64,000 nt of DNA, from contig NC_134999.1 of NCBI RefSeq assembly GCF_051020985.1, forward strand, positions 31,095,160 through 31,159,159, read 5' to 3'. Positions within the stretch are counted from its first letter, which is position 1. The number at the start of each line of letters is the position of its first letter. Origin of the DNA: Nomia melanderi. Its lineage: Eukaryota; Arthropoda; Insecta; Hymenoptera; Halictidae. Below the pieces are notes generated by a model. The model did no database searches. It was not told the origin of the DNA and worked only from the letters and a program-made list of their open reading frames with translations. This document shows positions 24,221 to 36,113 of the stretch, piece by piece. A program made the translations under genes and the position numbers.

Positions 24221-24984
24221 GTGCGTCCTTGAGTGGCAAGCGACCCAATCGCCCTGGTTTATGCGCTTCACCGGTCAGCCGCTCCGTGGCGATGCACATA
24301 TCTATGATAAGGCTTTATCTCGTGGTTTTCCGCTTTGCCGAGAGGCAACGCGAAAAGAAAACGAGAGATACAAGGAGAAGGACGAGTTCCTGTTTCGCGA
24401 CGACCTTACAGAACCGGCCGCGGGGAAACAGCAATGAAAACACGCGAACGAGTAATAAAAGGAAGTGACTTAATGAAACGGTGGCGAATCGGGACGATTC
24501 GAATGGGAAGCAGGACTATTCGTTTGATTTTCAGTTCCCTTACTTCACGGTGTAATTGAATTGATCCTTCTATCGGGGATTTAATCCATTCAAGGCTCGG
24601 AATCGTACGATTGTTAACGATCGAGCTCTCAAGCGTAATCATTGTCCTTTTGAAAAACGTATTGTAATGGTTCGCTAATTAAATGTTGGGAACCTTTCCT
24701 TAAGAATGCGGCTCGCATTTATACACCCAAATAATAACACTTCTTTATAGGTACCATATAATTTTGCTACTTCCTCGCAACAGCCGATTTATAAAGGAAA
24801 CATTTGTAATTAAAAGTTTGAAAATATATATAAGACTTTTCCCCTCCATTCGCTCAGTATTACTTATTCTTAATTTCATCGAAGATAGCGAAATTATTCA
24901 CATTCAATCTTAAATTAATATTAAAGCCCAATACTTTAACATACTCACAGTTCTTTTCAATCTTCTCCATCTTCAATTCAATTC
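24221..24984. other. Moderate GC patch then AT-rich DNA
   Basis: The patch at 24221-24640 holds overlapping 74-79 codon frames on both strands without recognisable motifs. AT-rich sequence follows and becomes A/C-rich before the minisatellite. Confidence 0.4.
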
Positions 24985-25880
24985 ATTCAAACACCACAAA
25001 GCACAACCAAACAAAGATAAAATTCATCTGACTTAAAAAAACCTCACCCTCAAAGCCATTAATCTCTCAAACTCTCTTTTCTACCCCCACCAACTCATCT
25101 CTCTCAAACACCACAACACTCAACCAGTCGAAACCAAAAATCATCTCCATTCTCAAACACCTCACCCTCAAAGCCCTTAATCTCTCAAACTCTCTTTTCA
25201 ACCCCCACCAACTCATCTCTCTCAAACACCACAACACTCAACCAGTCGAAACCAAAAATCATCTCCATTCTCAAACACCTCACCCTCAAAGCCATTAATC
25301 TCTCAAACTCTCTTTTCAACCCCCACCAACTCATCTCTCCCAAACACCACAACACTCAACCGGTCGAAACCAAAAATCATCTCCATTCTCAAACACCTCA
25401 CCCTCGAAGCCCTTAATCTCTCAAACTCTCTTTTCTACCCCCACCAACTCATCTCTCTCAAACACCACAACACTCAACCAGTCGAAACCAAAAATCATCT
25501 CCATTCTCAAACACCTCACCCTCAAAGCCCTTAATCTCTCAAACTCTCTGTTCAACCCCCACCAACTCATCTCTCTCAAACACCACAACACTCAACCAGT
25601 CAAAACCAAAAATCATCTTCATTCTCAAACACCTCACCCTCAAAGCCCTTAATCTCTCAAACTCTCTTTTCTACCCCCATCAACTCATCTCTCTCAAACA
25701 CCACAACACTCAACCAGTCGAAACCAAAAATCATCTCCATTCTCAAACACCTCACCCTCAAAGCCCTTAATCTCTCAAACTCTCTGTTCAACCCCCACCA
25801 ACTCATCTCTCTCAAACACCACAACACTCAACCGGTCGAAACCAAAAATCATCTCCATTCTCAAACACCTCACCCCCGAA
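24985..25880. repeat. 118-bp minisatellite, about seven units
   Basis: The marker ACCCCCAC (ACCCCCAT in copy 6) recurs at 25083, 25201, 25319, 25437, 25555, 25673 and 25791, always 118 bp apart, so no indels have occurred between copies. A degenerate copy precedes the array from about 24985 (CAAACACCACAAAGCACAACC). The top strand is A/C-rich (25081-25140 has 26 C and 2 G). Unit variants fall in a pattern: copies 4-5 and 6-7 show the same TTTTCTAC then TGTTCAAC order, suggesting duplication of a two-unit, 236-bp block. It is non-coding; 118 is not a multiple of three. Confidence 0.95.
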
Positions 25881-26880
25881 AAACCTTCGTATCTCCTCTG
25901 CTCCATCACTTCGTACGGAACGGCAATCAAAGTATTCATACCGGTGCGACAAATATGAAACCCGATCCAAGCTCACGCGCGAAAGGCCACACACACCGCG
26001 GCATTGAGCGCGGGGATCGAAGAAACGTACGCTCATCCGCGAGCACGCATCGCGGATATCGAAAGTGAGGTTGATGGGGCTGGATACTGGCGATAAAGGC
26101 GTCCGGGGTGAGTCAAAGGGGCAGGAAGGAGTGCGTTACGGCGTGTCGCCGAATGAAATCCGGCGTCATAAAGCCGGGGGGGGGGGGATCGTAAATATTT
26201 GGACGATAGAGTCCCGATAGCGGCGACCCCGGGGTTGCGCGCGGAATGGGAGACGCGCCGGGCACACCCGGAGGCGCGACTGCGCACACCGGTGCTACAC
26301 ACCCAGCTCTCCGATCTCGAATTAATCCGCGTAGAGGTTAGCTGCCGGTGCACCGGTAACTTGACCGGAGCTCGACCGCAAAACCCATGGAAACGGACGG
26401 CGGACGAGAGAAAGAGGCGGCCTGCAGCGGCGAAAGGCGGGGAAGAGGGGGGGATTAAGCCGTGAAAGAGGACAGACAATGGCGAAACATTCTTACACGC
26501 ATCCTGTTTGCGGTTGACGAAAACTTATCGAGCCACGAAATTTCTGGGAATCCCCCGGCCGACGCGTTGTCACTCCGCTTCACCTTTTTTGGACACCTTT
26601 GATGCTGCAGATGCCCCTATACTTTGGCGTCCCGGGCTGCCCCGGTGACGGGGGTTGGGTTTCCGTTGGATGATCGCTGGAGGCGGAGGATAATGACTCT
26701 TGTAATCGGAGATTTTCAGGTTTCGGCCGGGTGGCGAGTGTCGGAGGGTGTTAGAGTTTGGGAAGGGATTAGGGATTTCTTTTTGGGGTGATTTTTTGGA
26801 GTTAGGAGTTAGGACGGGGATGGTTTAGAGGGTAATTGTTATGGTGAAATGGTACATTTTTGGTTCTCTCTGAAAGAAGT
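25881..26880. other. GC-rich island 10 with G/T-rich right shoulder
   Basis: CpG-rich core at about 25900-26690, followed by a G/T-rich shoulder (26761-26820 has 25 G and 2 C). The minisatellite forms its left shoulder. A 148-codon minus frame (26033-26479) and an 88-codon plus frame overlap with no recognisable domain. Confidence 0.5.
26176..26187 (+). repeat. Run of 12 G
   Basis: Uninterrupted G homopolymer inside the island. Seen directly. Its length may be unstable or a sequencing error. Confidence 0.9.
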
Positions 26881-28526
26881 AGTAATTGAATTTAGTAAGA
26901 AAAGGAATTGGATACATTAAAGTGTTTGAGTAATGTAATTTTTATAAATGTGAAATATAATAATTAGGTCGATCTTGAAAGTATAACGAGTATTCTCGAA
27001 TAAAGTATACTAGGAAATCAATTTTCTTTTATAATTCATTCCCGACCATTAGCTTTTAAAGGAAAGTCAGTAATTTACATAGCTTTCATACGCGGAAATT
27101 CCAACAGCGCAGATCGGAGTAATTTGATTAAGGACATTTACTTCGTCACAATTAAAACGCTTTCATTTACATCATGGAAACCTGCGGGACTCGTTAGCAC
27201 CGCGTGAAAGGCCATAAATTCGAAAATCCAGGGATATTTACCGCGATGAATAAATCCGGCGGCTGAAATGATATTATAAGTTGAAACGAGTTTTCCAGCT
27301 AGAACGGACCAAATATAGTACCTTTCACTTTCATCGCAATAATCGTAACTGTCTTAATCCGGCGGCCGATGCTAATAACGCATTGTTGTGCCAAACAATT
27401 CATGCGGCCTGATTTTAATGTACTTGACGAAAACGTCGGACACGGTAACTCTTGTTGATCGCGGCGCGGCGTGTTTTCACAATTACGCCGGTGATACGGT
27501 GATCATTAGTGTGCGAGCGAGCACAGGCTTTGCTCGATAACTGTATAAATCAAGGCGCATGACACCCTCCATTACGACGGCTGTTACGTCCGTTCTAGGG
27601 ACTCGGAATTGCTTCGGTCTATTAACGAACAGGAGAGCCGCGATCCTGTCGCGGAAACTGAGACGACATTGCGATAATTAGTTACAGAAATAATGAATCA
27701 TAAATACATTGCGGGCAAAAGAAAAAAGGTGACCGTAGTGTGTACATCTGTGTTACTGAATGGAGTCAAGTTTGAGGATTCGCGGTTTTTTTCTCCACCT
27801 TATTGGGAAATCATTAAGTTCTAAATGTAGATACAAATTCCCTATAAAATCGAATGAAAATTGCTCATGATATATACGTGTATATGAAAATCACGTAATT
27901 TACATTTTATGCTACTATAATTTTAACGCGGTTCAATTAAACGCCGTCCGCTGTTAAAAGGTTATAAAATAGTCAATAAAATATTACCCCTATTATGACT
28001 GGTGAATAACATGAATTACAGATCTGAATGCAGATTACGATTTTATGCATTCGCAGAGAAAGTGTACGCGCGATACGCAATGAAATAAGTATTATAATAA
28101 AAGTCAGAAAGTAATAAATTAATAAAGTGAGGAAACTCGAAATATTTTATGCTGCGCGAATTGTGATCCGAGCTGTCTACCCGGCCGCGTGGAAAAATGC
28201 GAACTGGTTAAAGATTAAGGTGCTTTAAAATCGTTAGCCTGTAATACGAAATCATTTAATCCCTTTCACGCGGTGATTTCTAACCGAATTTAATAAATAT
28301 AAATATTATCTTTTTCGTTTCAGTGGAAATTGAATATTATATATATTTTCTATAGAGTTCACTACTTCTGTGAAGGTTTCATGGAAATAGAAAGAGTCGT
28401 GGAATAAATCTAAAGGACCAATGTGAAGTTGTACAATTGTTATCTAATTGATTAAAGAAGCCTCGAGGGAAATATAATTAATAGAATTAAGAGAATACGT
28501 ATGCTTTAATTGTATGTTTTTTGAAA
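26881..28526. other. Mixed DNA, no gene recognised
   Basis: A moderately GC-rich stretch at about 27070-27680 lacks strong shoulder skew. The rest is AT-rich. It contains the second copy of the short motif at 27354-27382. Confidence 0.4.
27354..27382 (+). repeat. Dispersed short motif, copy 2
   Basis: TTAATCCG then GCGGCCGATGCTAATAACG matches 4085-4112 in the same orientation. Both copies sit in a GC patch that begins in AT-rich DNA. Confidence 0.4.
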
Positions 28527-28695
28527 ACTTTTGAATTTTCAAATTTTCAAAGTTTTTAAATTTGTAAAGTTCCAAATTTTAGAATTTTTTAATTTGTAAA
28601 GTTTCAAATTTTAGAATCTTTTAATTCGTAAAGTTTAAAATTTTCGTATTTTTTAATTTTTACAGTTTCAAATTTCCATATTTTTTAATTTCTAC
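28527..28695. repeat. 32-bp AT-rich tandem repeat, about five units
   Basis: Units marked by TTTGTAAAG or its variants start at 28561, 28593, 28625, 28657 and 28689, with an exact 32-bp period; a degenerate unit precedes. The typical unit reads AATTTGTAAAGTTTC followed by AAATTTTAGAATTTTTT. Divergence increases toward the right end. Confidence 0.85.
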
Positions 28696-30218
28696 GTCAT
28701 GGTGCATTTTACAGAACAGCAAGAAAAATGGCAGCGGATGGATTCACTTATCGATTCACGGTCGATTTCGTTTATTACTGCTTTTTAGAATGCAACGACG
28801 TCTGGTAGCATTTGAACCTGCACTTTCGCAAAACGGATACATAATTTCGTATAATTTCACCGGGAATGCAACTTTGAACGTTTCCAGCCACGGTACATCT
28901 CAATTTGGAGAACGTTAAACCGAAAGGTCCTCCTGATTTCGAAGATTCTTCGAATAAAGTCTTCCGAATCCAATTACGATAAAAAGAAAGAGGAAAACAA
29001 GCAGCGAATTGAAGGGTTCGCGCGAAGAGTGCAACAAACGTATTATTTATGAGATACGTTGATTAATCCAACGTTATCCGTGTAATAAAGGTAAACGGAC
29101 TTTAATCGGACTGAAGAAATATAATTGTGAAAAATCATGAACGTTCTTTATCACCATTGCGTATCGATATATCATCAAATTTGTTTTATTATATGCCTAT
29201 TAGGTTATGTTCTCCGACTTGGAATAATCAATATTTATATAATAAACCGTGTTTGTTTTCTATTATTTCAACCTAATTGCGCGAGGATATTACCTATCCT
29301 GATTGCTGATCGCTTTAGTTTTCCAATTAAGCGAACTTTCAGACGCGACACGAGCGTTTCCAAGAAAATTATAGTGAAAATTAAACTACATTTGGCCAGA
29401 TGTCTCATTTATCGGCCAATCTGCGCCTTCCACCGGCCATTTTATGCCCCTATTATCGCACAGCACTTTCAGCTCTCTTTTTAGATTAATGGTCGCCGGG
29501 CTGCAGAACTTGATGCATTTATAGCGTATAAAAATCACCAAAAAATTAATAAAATACAATCTTTAATAATGTTTAATACAGTCTCACTTAGCTTTCAATT
29601 TGCGGGAATCGTTCGCGAAGGGAATTAAATTCTATTTAATTTGTTGATACTCCGAAATGTCTCTATGAAAATCTGTAAACTTCCGCGGTGTAACGACCAC
29701 TTTCGAACTTTTATTCTAATTATACTCTTAATAAATATTTTGATAAGAACCATTGGCCCGTAAAATACATTTCAGAAATTCTTATACTGATTATTCTTAA
29801 GTACCAATTTACCGATGGCAATAACATAGGCATGTTATCTTTACAACATGTGTACCTTATCTCTTCTCCTATGTCATCATAATAAGCCAATAATTAATTA
29901 ACCCCGATTAATTAACATAACAAATTACATAAATTAATTAATGAACCTTAATGATCGATTACTAAACATTTTTCCCGTACATTATAAAATTCCCACTTTT
30001 TACTTACGTTTCCATACGCCATTTTATTATTCTTCCCAATTCATATCATTCGAATGACAAATTACCCACTTATACCAACAAATTACAAACGAGATTCCCG
30101 ATTACCGATCAAGCCCTGATTAATGAATATCATTACCGCGATTACGTTTATTAATGAAGTACAAAAGTAATCACAATGCAATTAATTACCAGTCGATTCT
30201 GGAACGGAGCTCTCTGTT
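28696..30218. other. Mixed DNA with clustered TTAATTA sites
   Basis: No gene recognised. A 115-codon plus frame at 29137-29484 is AT-rich and unlike any family I know. At 29891-29944 the homeodomain-type core TTAATTA or ATTAAT occurs repeatedly in about 54 bases, shortly before the duplicated element at 30219. Confidence 0.4.
29541..29606 (+). repeat. Diverged dispersed repeat, copy 2
   Basis: Partner of 23213-23278; about 72% ungapped identity over 64 bases, counted by eye. Confidence 0.3.
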
Positions 30219-30391
30219 CAGTAGCGATCACGGATTCATCAGCGACCCGGTAACAAGTTTTCACTCGGTGAACCTTATCACGCCTGAATCGGCCCGCGGA
30301 ACAATACATCATGCCGGTAACAATTAATGCTCGCCCTGATCGGCTGTGATTCATTATTAGTAACGCCGTGTCGATTACCGAACAGCTGCCG
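30219..30391 (+). repeat. Duplicated element G, copy 1
   Basis: About 173 bp that align without gaps to 31015-31187 at roughly 80-83% identity. The strongest shared blocks are AACAATACATCATGCCGG followed by TAACAATTAAT, GTTTTCACTCGG, CCTTATCACGCC and GTGATTCATTATT. There is no TTAA boundary and no terminal inverted repeat. The word CCGGTAACAA occurs twice inside this copy. It could be a duplicated regulatory element or an old repeat. Confidence 0.8.
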
Positions 30392-31014
30392 GTCTAATTT
30401 GTGAAACAGCGAATTTTCTTTCGGTATTTTTAGGCTCCTGCGATATTAGTTAATTGGGCACGGACTTTTATTTGCCCGCGAGAAACTTGAAAGTGCAAGA
30501 TTGCGTAGAATGCACACGTTACGAATGAATATATAAAATATGTAAAGTATAGTGCACTTTATACATCAATTTTGCTTTTTATCATCTCCATCAAACTTTG
30601 AATTTGCATGAAGGTCCACAGTCTATTGCGTAGGGTCTCTATTTACTATTTAATATTTCTAAAGAATATTTAAATAATCGAAGAGTTCTTATAGAACACA
30701 CTGTCAACGCCAAAAATAAAAAGTTTTTCTCTATTTATATAATGTAGCGCACAATTTACATATAATTTTCCTTTCGCAAGTAGTCACGTATAACACCGAC
30801 CATATGAAAAAGACAACACAACTATCACATAATTCCAATTTAATTGAATCTAATTAAATAACTCCCCCTTCCACCTAAAAAATTCAACCATCCTAATAAC
30901 ATTAAAAGTTTTCAAGATTACCCAATTGTAATTTAATTTAATCAACCAACTTTCCAGCTCCCCGAAAAAATCTATTGACATCCTTTTCCACGGACACTAT
31001 TCAATCGCTCAGTC
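30392..31014. other. AT-rich spacer between the G copies
   Basis: Mostly AT-rich with nothing recognised; the right half is A/C-biased. It does not align with the sequence that precedes copy 1, so the duplication covers only the element. Confidence 0.5.
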
Positions 31015-31187
31015 CAGTGGCGATCGAGGATTCACCAGTGTTCGGGTAACAGGTTTTCACTCGGAGGGCCTTATCACGCCAGAATCGGTCGGCGGAACAA
31101 TACATCATGCCGGTAACAATTAATAATCATTCCGGCCGGCCGTGATTCATTATTGGTAACGCAGCGTCGATTCCCGAAGAGGAGCCG
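31015..31187 (+). repeat. Duplicated element G, copy 2
   Basis: Same orientation as 30219-30391, offset by exactly 796 bp throughout. The differences are scattered substitutions rather than indels, which suggests constraint on spacing or a fairly recent origin. Confidence 0.8.
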
Positions 31188-33412
31188 ACCTCATAAATAT
31201 CGGGTCCGGGTATCATCGACAAAATCGCGACCAATTGCAACCGTGCTCCGGGAGACCGGTGGACCGGGCAGCCTCCACTTATTTTTCCCTCTGCGCTCTG
31301 TGTAATCGGTGCGTGCACGCTGCATACGAATGCGAGCACGCTAGATGCTCACGAAGGGGACACTCGTATTTCTGGCCGTATCGGTGGATTACGGGCGTGT
31401 GTGCGCTGCGTGCCACGGCGCGGCGTAGCGTGCCGTGCCGTGCCTTGCCCTGCCGTGCAAATAGCAGCCCCCTATAAATCTTCATTTAGTGCCCACGGTT
31501 CGGGTGGTTACGGACTCTACCGGCGGAACTCGAAAAACGAACTGGAATTTCGAGAACTGCTGGAAACTTGTCTTCTTTCGAACGATACCGCCACCACTTG
31601 CGGTTGACGGTGTTTGAGCGGAGATATTCATCTGAGCCACGAAACTGCGGAAATTTTTCAGATCGAGCCGAAGGAATGCGAGGAATAAGAGTTTCGAAGA
31701 GATCACAAGGAAACGATTTTAATTTGGAGATATTGAGTTACGTGAATTTTTCATTTCGAAGAGTTGGTGTTCGTGAAGATGGGTTTAGAGAATTTTGTAT
31801 TTTATTTAGGACAGATGTTTTCGATTAAAGTTTCAATAGATGCATTCTTGGAGTCTCTATAGAGGAATTTCGAGTCAACTGAATTACTCGGTAGTTTCAG
31901 TGTTAAGAAGCTCGTCGCAACAGAAACACCGTGATGTTACTTTATCGAACCGTACTGAATTCTTTCTCCCGACGCGACCCGATCGCGAACGAACGCGAAC
32001 CGCGCTTAGGGTATTAAATTAGCTTAACTCCGTTCATACATCAGCGCGATCAAAGAGAGGCGTTGAAAAGTAACAGTTTTCGATCCGAGCGCTTCGCAAC
32101 GCGGTGCATTATGTAAGCAATTTGACTATTAATTGGGAAAAATGGGCCGGATGAAGGATCGTTCGCGCTAGGATTACAATCCCGCCGACGTGCGGGGCTT
32201 ACGCAATAATAAATATTATTCGATAAATCATCGCGGGCAGACCGTAATGCACACCGGCGCGCTGGCTCGCACGCATATTATTAATCATACGAAAAAGCGT
32301 TAAGTACATAATAAATTACCCGTGCCTCCCGGAGACCCGGAGTTACGTGAAAACTTCCCCGGCATTCAATTAGCCGTATCTAATATCGCAATCCGACTCG
32401 ATATTTCAAACTTTCGTGGTATCCGTGCCGGCCGGCTCGCTAAAAGTCCGCCGACGATGCCGACGAACGTTACGCTGGGACCCGGCGGTGCAGACATTAC
32501 GAAATCGCACCGTGAATTTCTAATATTCAGTTTAGCCGCGGCTAATGACACGTGACCGCAGTCAGGGTTACCAACGAACGCGATTCGACTACCGTATCAC
32601 GATACTTTTCGTTTTATTTATCGACCGTGCGATTTTTAACTGTCTGTCGAACGGTGCTCCCGGCAGTTAACGGCGGAATTTGTTGCTCAGTCGAATTAAT
32701 CACTTTATTTCTGGGAATGTAATCGTGTTACGCGGGGATCCCTCCCTTACTTTCTACGCTGCGGAAGGAATACAGTGACTCACACCTTGTTAGAATAGTT
32801 TGGAAGAGATTGTGGAAACTGTTCTATGAGTGTTATTCGTTTGTGTATACTTATTTTGTTGTAGGCTCTGCGTGCTTCTTGGTGGTTTTCGTTAGTTTAT
32901 CCTCTTAGCTATCTGATTAGGTATCTGATTTGTTTAGTGTTAAATGGCGTACTTGTTTATTTATGAAATGAAGCTAAAGAAATACTATCCATAAAGAATA
33001 CAAAAATATTATCAGTAGGTTAAATCTTTATTTCTGAATTATAATAATTATTCTACGTTTTACTAAAGGATGTAAATGAAGCTATATATTTAGAGTGAAA
33101 ATATTTCGCAAATGTTAACGGAATATTCGTCAAAAGTTAATAAAATTAGTCTTCCCATATTCCTATATCAAGGAAAATTCTTACATTCTAAATTACAAAA
33201 CCAAAAACATCTTCAATATTATCCAAATTACTCCCAAGAATCTCCAAACCAAAATACTGATAAACCTTAACACTGGAACTACATATCATTTATTGAAGTC
33301 CATATATAACCCTCACAAAAATTGTAACAATACATTCTTTCCGATTTCTTCGGATACTCGTCATAATACTGAATTGAAATTATTCTCAAGATCATTTCAA
33401 ACATGGGATACT
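31188..33412. other. GC-rich islands 11 and 12, then AT-rich DNA
   Basis: The first CpG-rich block reaches about 31660 and a second spans about 31890-32780. A G/T-rich shoulder (about 32790-32950) and AT-rich DNA follow, becoming A/C-rich at about 33180-33270. Frames of 60-86 codons have no recognisable domain. Confidence 0.45.
31431..31458. repeat. TGCCG-type pentanucleotide tract
   Basis: About five and a half units of TGCCG with substitutions (TGCCT, TGCCC). Seen directly. Confidence 0.8.
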
Positions 33413-33635
33413 TCGACACTAAATTTACGGAACGAGTCAATTTGACTCATACTGAATTTTATAAACACAAGTTGGTAAATTTTTGGGTCGATTTTTATTA
33501 ACCCAGTTATGCAAATATGCATTCTAATTGTCTATTCTTAAACCTTTAATTTCTAAGATCTAAATGAACCGACAACAGTTTCTCTAAGAACAATAGAACA
33601 AACTGTACAGTAAATGTCAGTAACGCCAGTGTTAG
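33413..33635. mobile_element. Family F TTAA MITE, copy 2
   Basis: 223 bp. Both terminal TTAA tetramers have mutated (TCGA at left, TTAG at right), but the ends GACACTAAATTTACGGAACG and CAGTAACGCCAGTGTTAG are still inverted. It keeps the near-perfect palindrome GAGTCAATTTGACTC close to the left end. It aligns closely with 41782-41993 across the right two thirds. Confidence 0.85.
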
Positions 33636-35881
33636 AATATCAACAATCGCAGAATAAGAAAACTAAAACTGACTCGAACGTGTACGGTAGTCCTAGCGTT
33701 AAGCACACAGAGGTTGCAACAGCAGACACTACCGTAGGTCAGAAGCGACTCAACTCCGCCCTTTACCCGACTACTAGGCGATTCGCAGCCCTCGAACATC
33801 GATCGGCGATCCTCCTACTGCCGGCCGGGCCGCAAGGCCCCGGCCGAAGGAGTCCGTGCGCAGAGGAACGCAATATCAATCGTCTTTAATTACCGGCAGA
33901 ATTCATCTCGGCGCGCGTTCAAGCGGAAGCAATCTCGATTCCGTCGAAGAGGGGCTCCGAAGGATGAGAAATATCGAGACAAGGGATCATCTCATTTTCG
34001 ATCTGGCCGCAACGAGGCCTCGGCTAAGGCCCCGTTCGATTTTTCTTTCTCGCTGCGAGATACGTCCGGGCACCGGGGTTGCTGCTGCATAAGCGCTATG
34101 ACGTATCTACCATCGGTAATTATTGCTGATTAACGACTGGCCGCCCCGTTATCTCCTTCTGCGTCGTACAGACGAAGGGGGAAGGGGGGGGAGGGTTTCA
34201 AATAGGGAGGACCCAGATAGCTTCGATCGGCCTCGATGTCGGCCGGCGACGAACTTGTCAAACGATCCCCGCCTTAACGGGTTCTCGAAAAAACTAACCG
34301 CGAGGGGAAATAAATTTTCAATGGTATTCAATAAGGAGATATTCCAGGGTACGATCGGCCGATCGCAATTATCGATCGACCCGAGCCGGCGGATTACCGA
34401 GCCCCGGTGAAATTAAGTGGCCATTGGGTCAGCGATTCAGACGAACGTATTACGCCGGAGCGAAAACGGAAATCGACGGAGGAAATGGGATTTCGCTTCT
34501 CGATTGCGTGGATACAGGGGAGAATGAAATTAGCGGGCTCGGAGGAATTAAACGCGCGGATGGTTTCTTTTTCGTTCGGGGGTAGAGAAATTGAGCGAGA
34601 AAGTTCGGAGCGATGTTTCTGTCATTGTGTTCGTAGTTTCTTCCAGTGATCTCATTGTCGAAGTGGTCGTTATCTTTATATCGAAATATAGTGGATAGGT
34701 GTATACATTCTCTTCGTAGTTTTCATTTAATAAGGTCACCACGGTAAATTCTTTGCATTAATTGAGATTAATACAAAATTTCTGCGAAGCACGATGCAGA
34801 GATTATAGAAACTAGAAATGGGTTAAGAATTTATTACGACAAGAGGAGAAAATTATAAGATATTCAAATTTAATCGACGAAGAACCGTTAAATTCAATGA
34901 AACAATTAAACCACCGACATTTCGAAAACAGCAGGCATTCCCCGCACACGTATTTATCACATCTACTCAGAAATCCACGCGCGTACGGTTCAGCATCATC
35001 TAATCTGGAACTCATTCACAGTATACCGAGTCTATCATCATCCGCGCTAAACGCGGATGTCTTTAACGCAAGTACGAACGTGTCTCGCGAGTTCTAAGAA
35101 AGCTATTAAATAATTATAGTAAGCAACGCGGCCGTAGGAATTGCAGTCCGGGTCTGACAGTAATCCTCATCGGGTAACCGAAGTGTATCGAGCCCGTCTC
35201 CCCGTCTCTCTACCCCTTTCCCCCCTCGTCGTCGCCTCGATGATCGATCAGCCTCGACAAACTGGTGTCCGCCTTATAACGGCCCTAATCTCTTTCTATC
35301 AGGAAGGATGAAGAGGAGGGATTAAAGTGGGGACCTTATATCCTCCCCCCTTCATCCCCTCCAACAGTTCTTGAGTCGGTTCTTGAAGTGGCCATAAGTA
35401 ATCACCGTCGAACCCGTGGTAGTCGCCAGGAACTCGATAAAGAAGAGAGTGACGAGGCGAGAGAAGGATCGAGGGAGCCAAGCAAAAAGAGGAAGCGCCG
35501 AAGAAATGCGGCCGAGAGAAAGAGAGATAGAGTGAGCATCGCCGAGAAGGTAGGGGAAGAAAGAAGTTCGCTGAAAGAGTGACTGCGGTCGGGGGAACTC
35601 GGGCGCGCCCCTTCACCGACAGGACGAGGAAGACAAATAGAGAAGCGCGGAACTGAGCAAGGTGCCTCTCGGATGAATACCGCGTCACGATGTAAACTCG
35701 ATCGAGCTGTGGATCAAAACAACGGAGATTGTAGGGTGAATGGAGGATTTTCTGAAGTTGTGGGAGATAGATCGAAGTGTCGCTATTTTTGGCGATCTTC
35801 TTTAGGGTACTGAACACTTTGCGGTCTAGGATTGACTGTTATAGTGTTTACAGTATTAATTGATTGTATTAGATTGTGATA
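33636..35881. other. GC-rich islands 13 and 14
   Basis: CpG-rich cores lie at about 33700-34690 and 35040-35820. The stretch around 34897-35000 is A/C-biased and 35700-35800 is G-biased, giving the same left/right asymmetry as other islands. A minus frame of 172 codons (35299-35817) and a plus frame of 64 codons overlap with no known domain; 35440-35580 is purine-rich on the top strand. Confidence 0.45.
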
Positions 35882-36113
35882 TTAACACGTTGACTGCTAC
35901 GAGAAACAATATTTCATGTACCACTTATTCTTTTCCTAGCAAAAGTAAAAAGTATTAATTATTTGGTAATACAATATTTGTGTTACACTATTATCTAGTT
36001 ATTTACGCTACTAAACATTCTTATTCGACATCAGTTATGTAACAAGTTATAGTATTTTCTTGTAATTTTGAAGCTTCGGTCGTCGGTGACCGTCGTAGCA
36101 GTTAACGTGTTAA
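35882..36113. mobile_element. Family B TTAA MITE, best-kept copy
   Basis: 232 bp starting TTAACACGTTGACTGCTACG and ending CGTAGCAGTTAACGTGTTAA. The ends match as a 21-bp inverted repeat at 20 positions. A CGGTC/GACCG hairpin lies near the right end. It has the same length as the copy at 8636. It is non-autonomous. Confidence 0.9.

Noticed and set aside
28800..28830. tRNA-like T-arm on the minus strand (GGTTCAAAT)
   Set aside because: The flanking bases do not form a T stem and no matching D arm, anticodon arm or acceptor stem is present.
35299..35817. 172-codon minus-strand open frame
   Set aside because: Covers a purine-rich top-strand stretch that gives a serine/leucine-rich low-complexity peptide; a plus frame overlaps.
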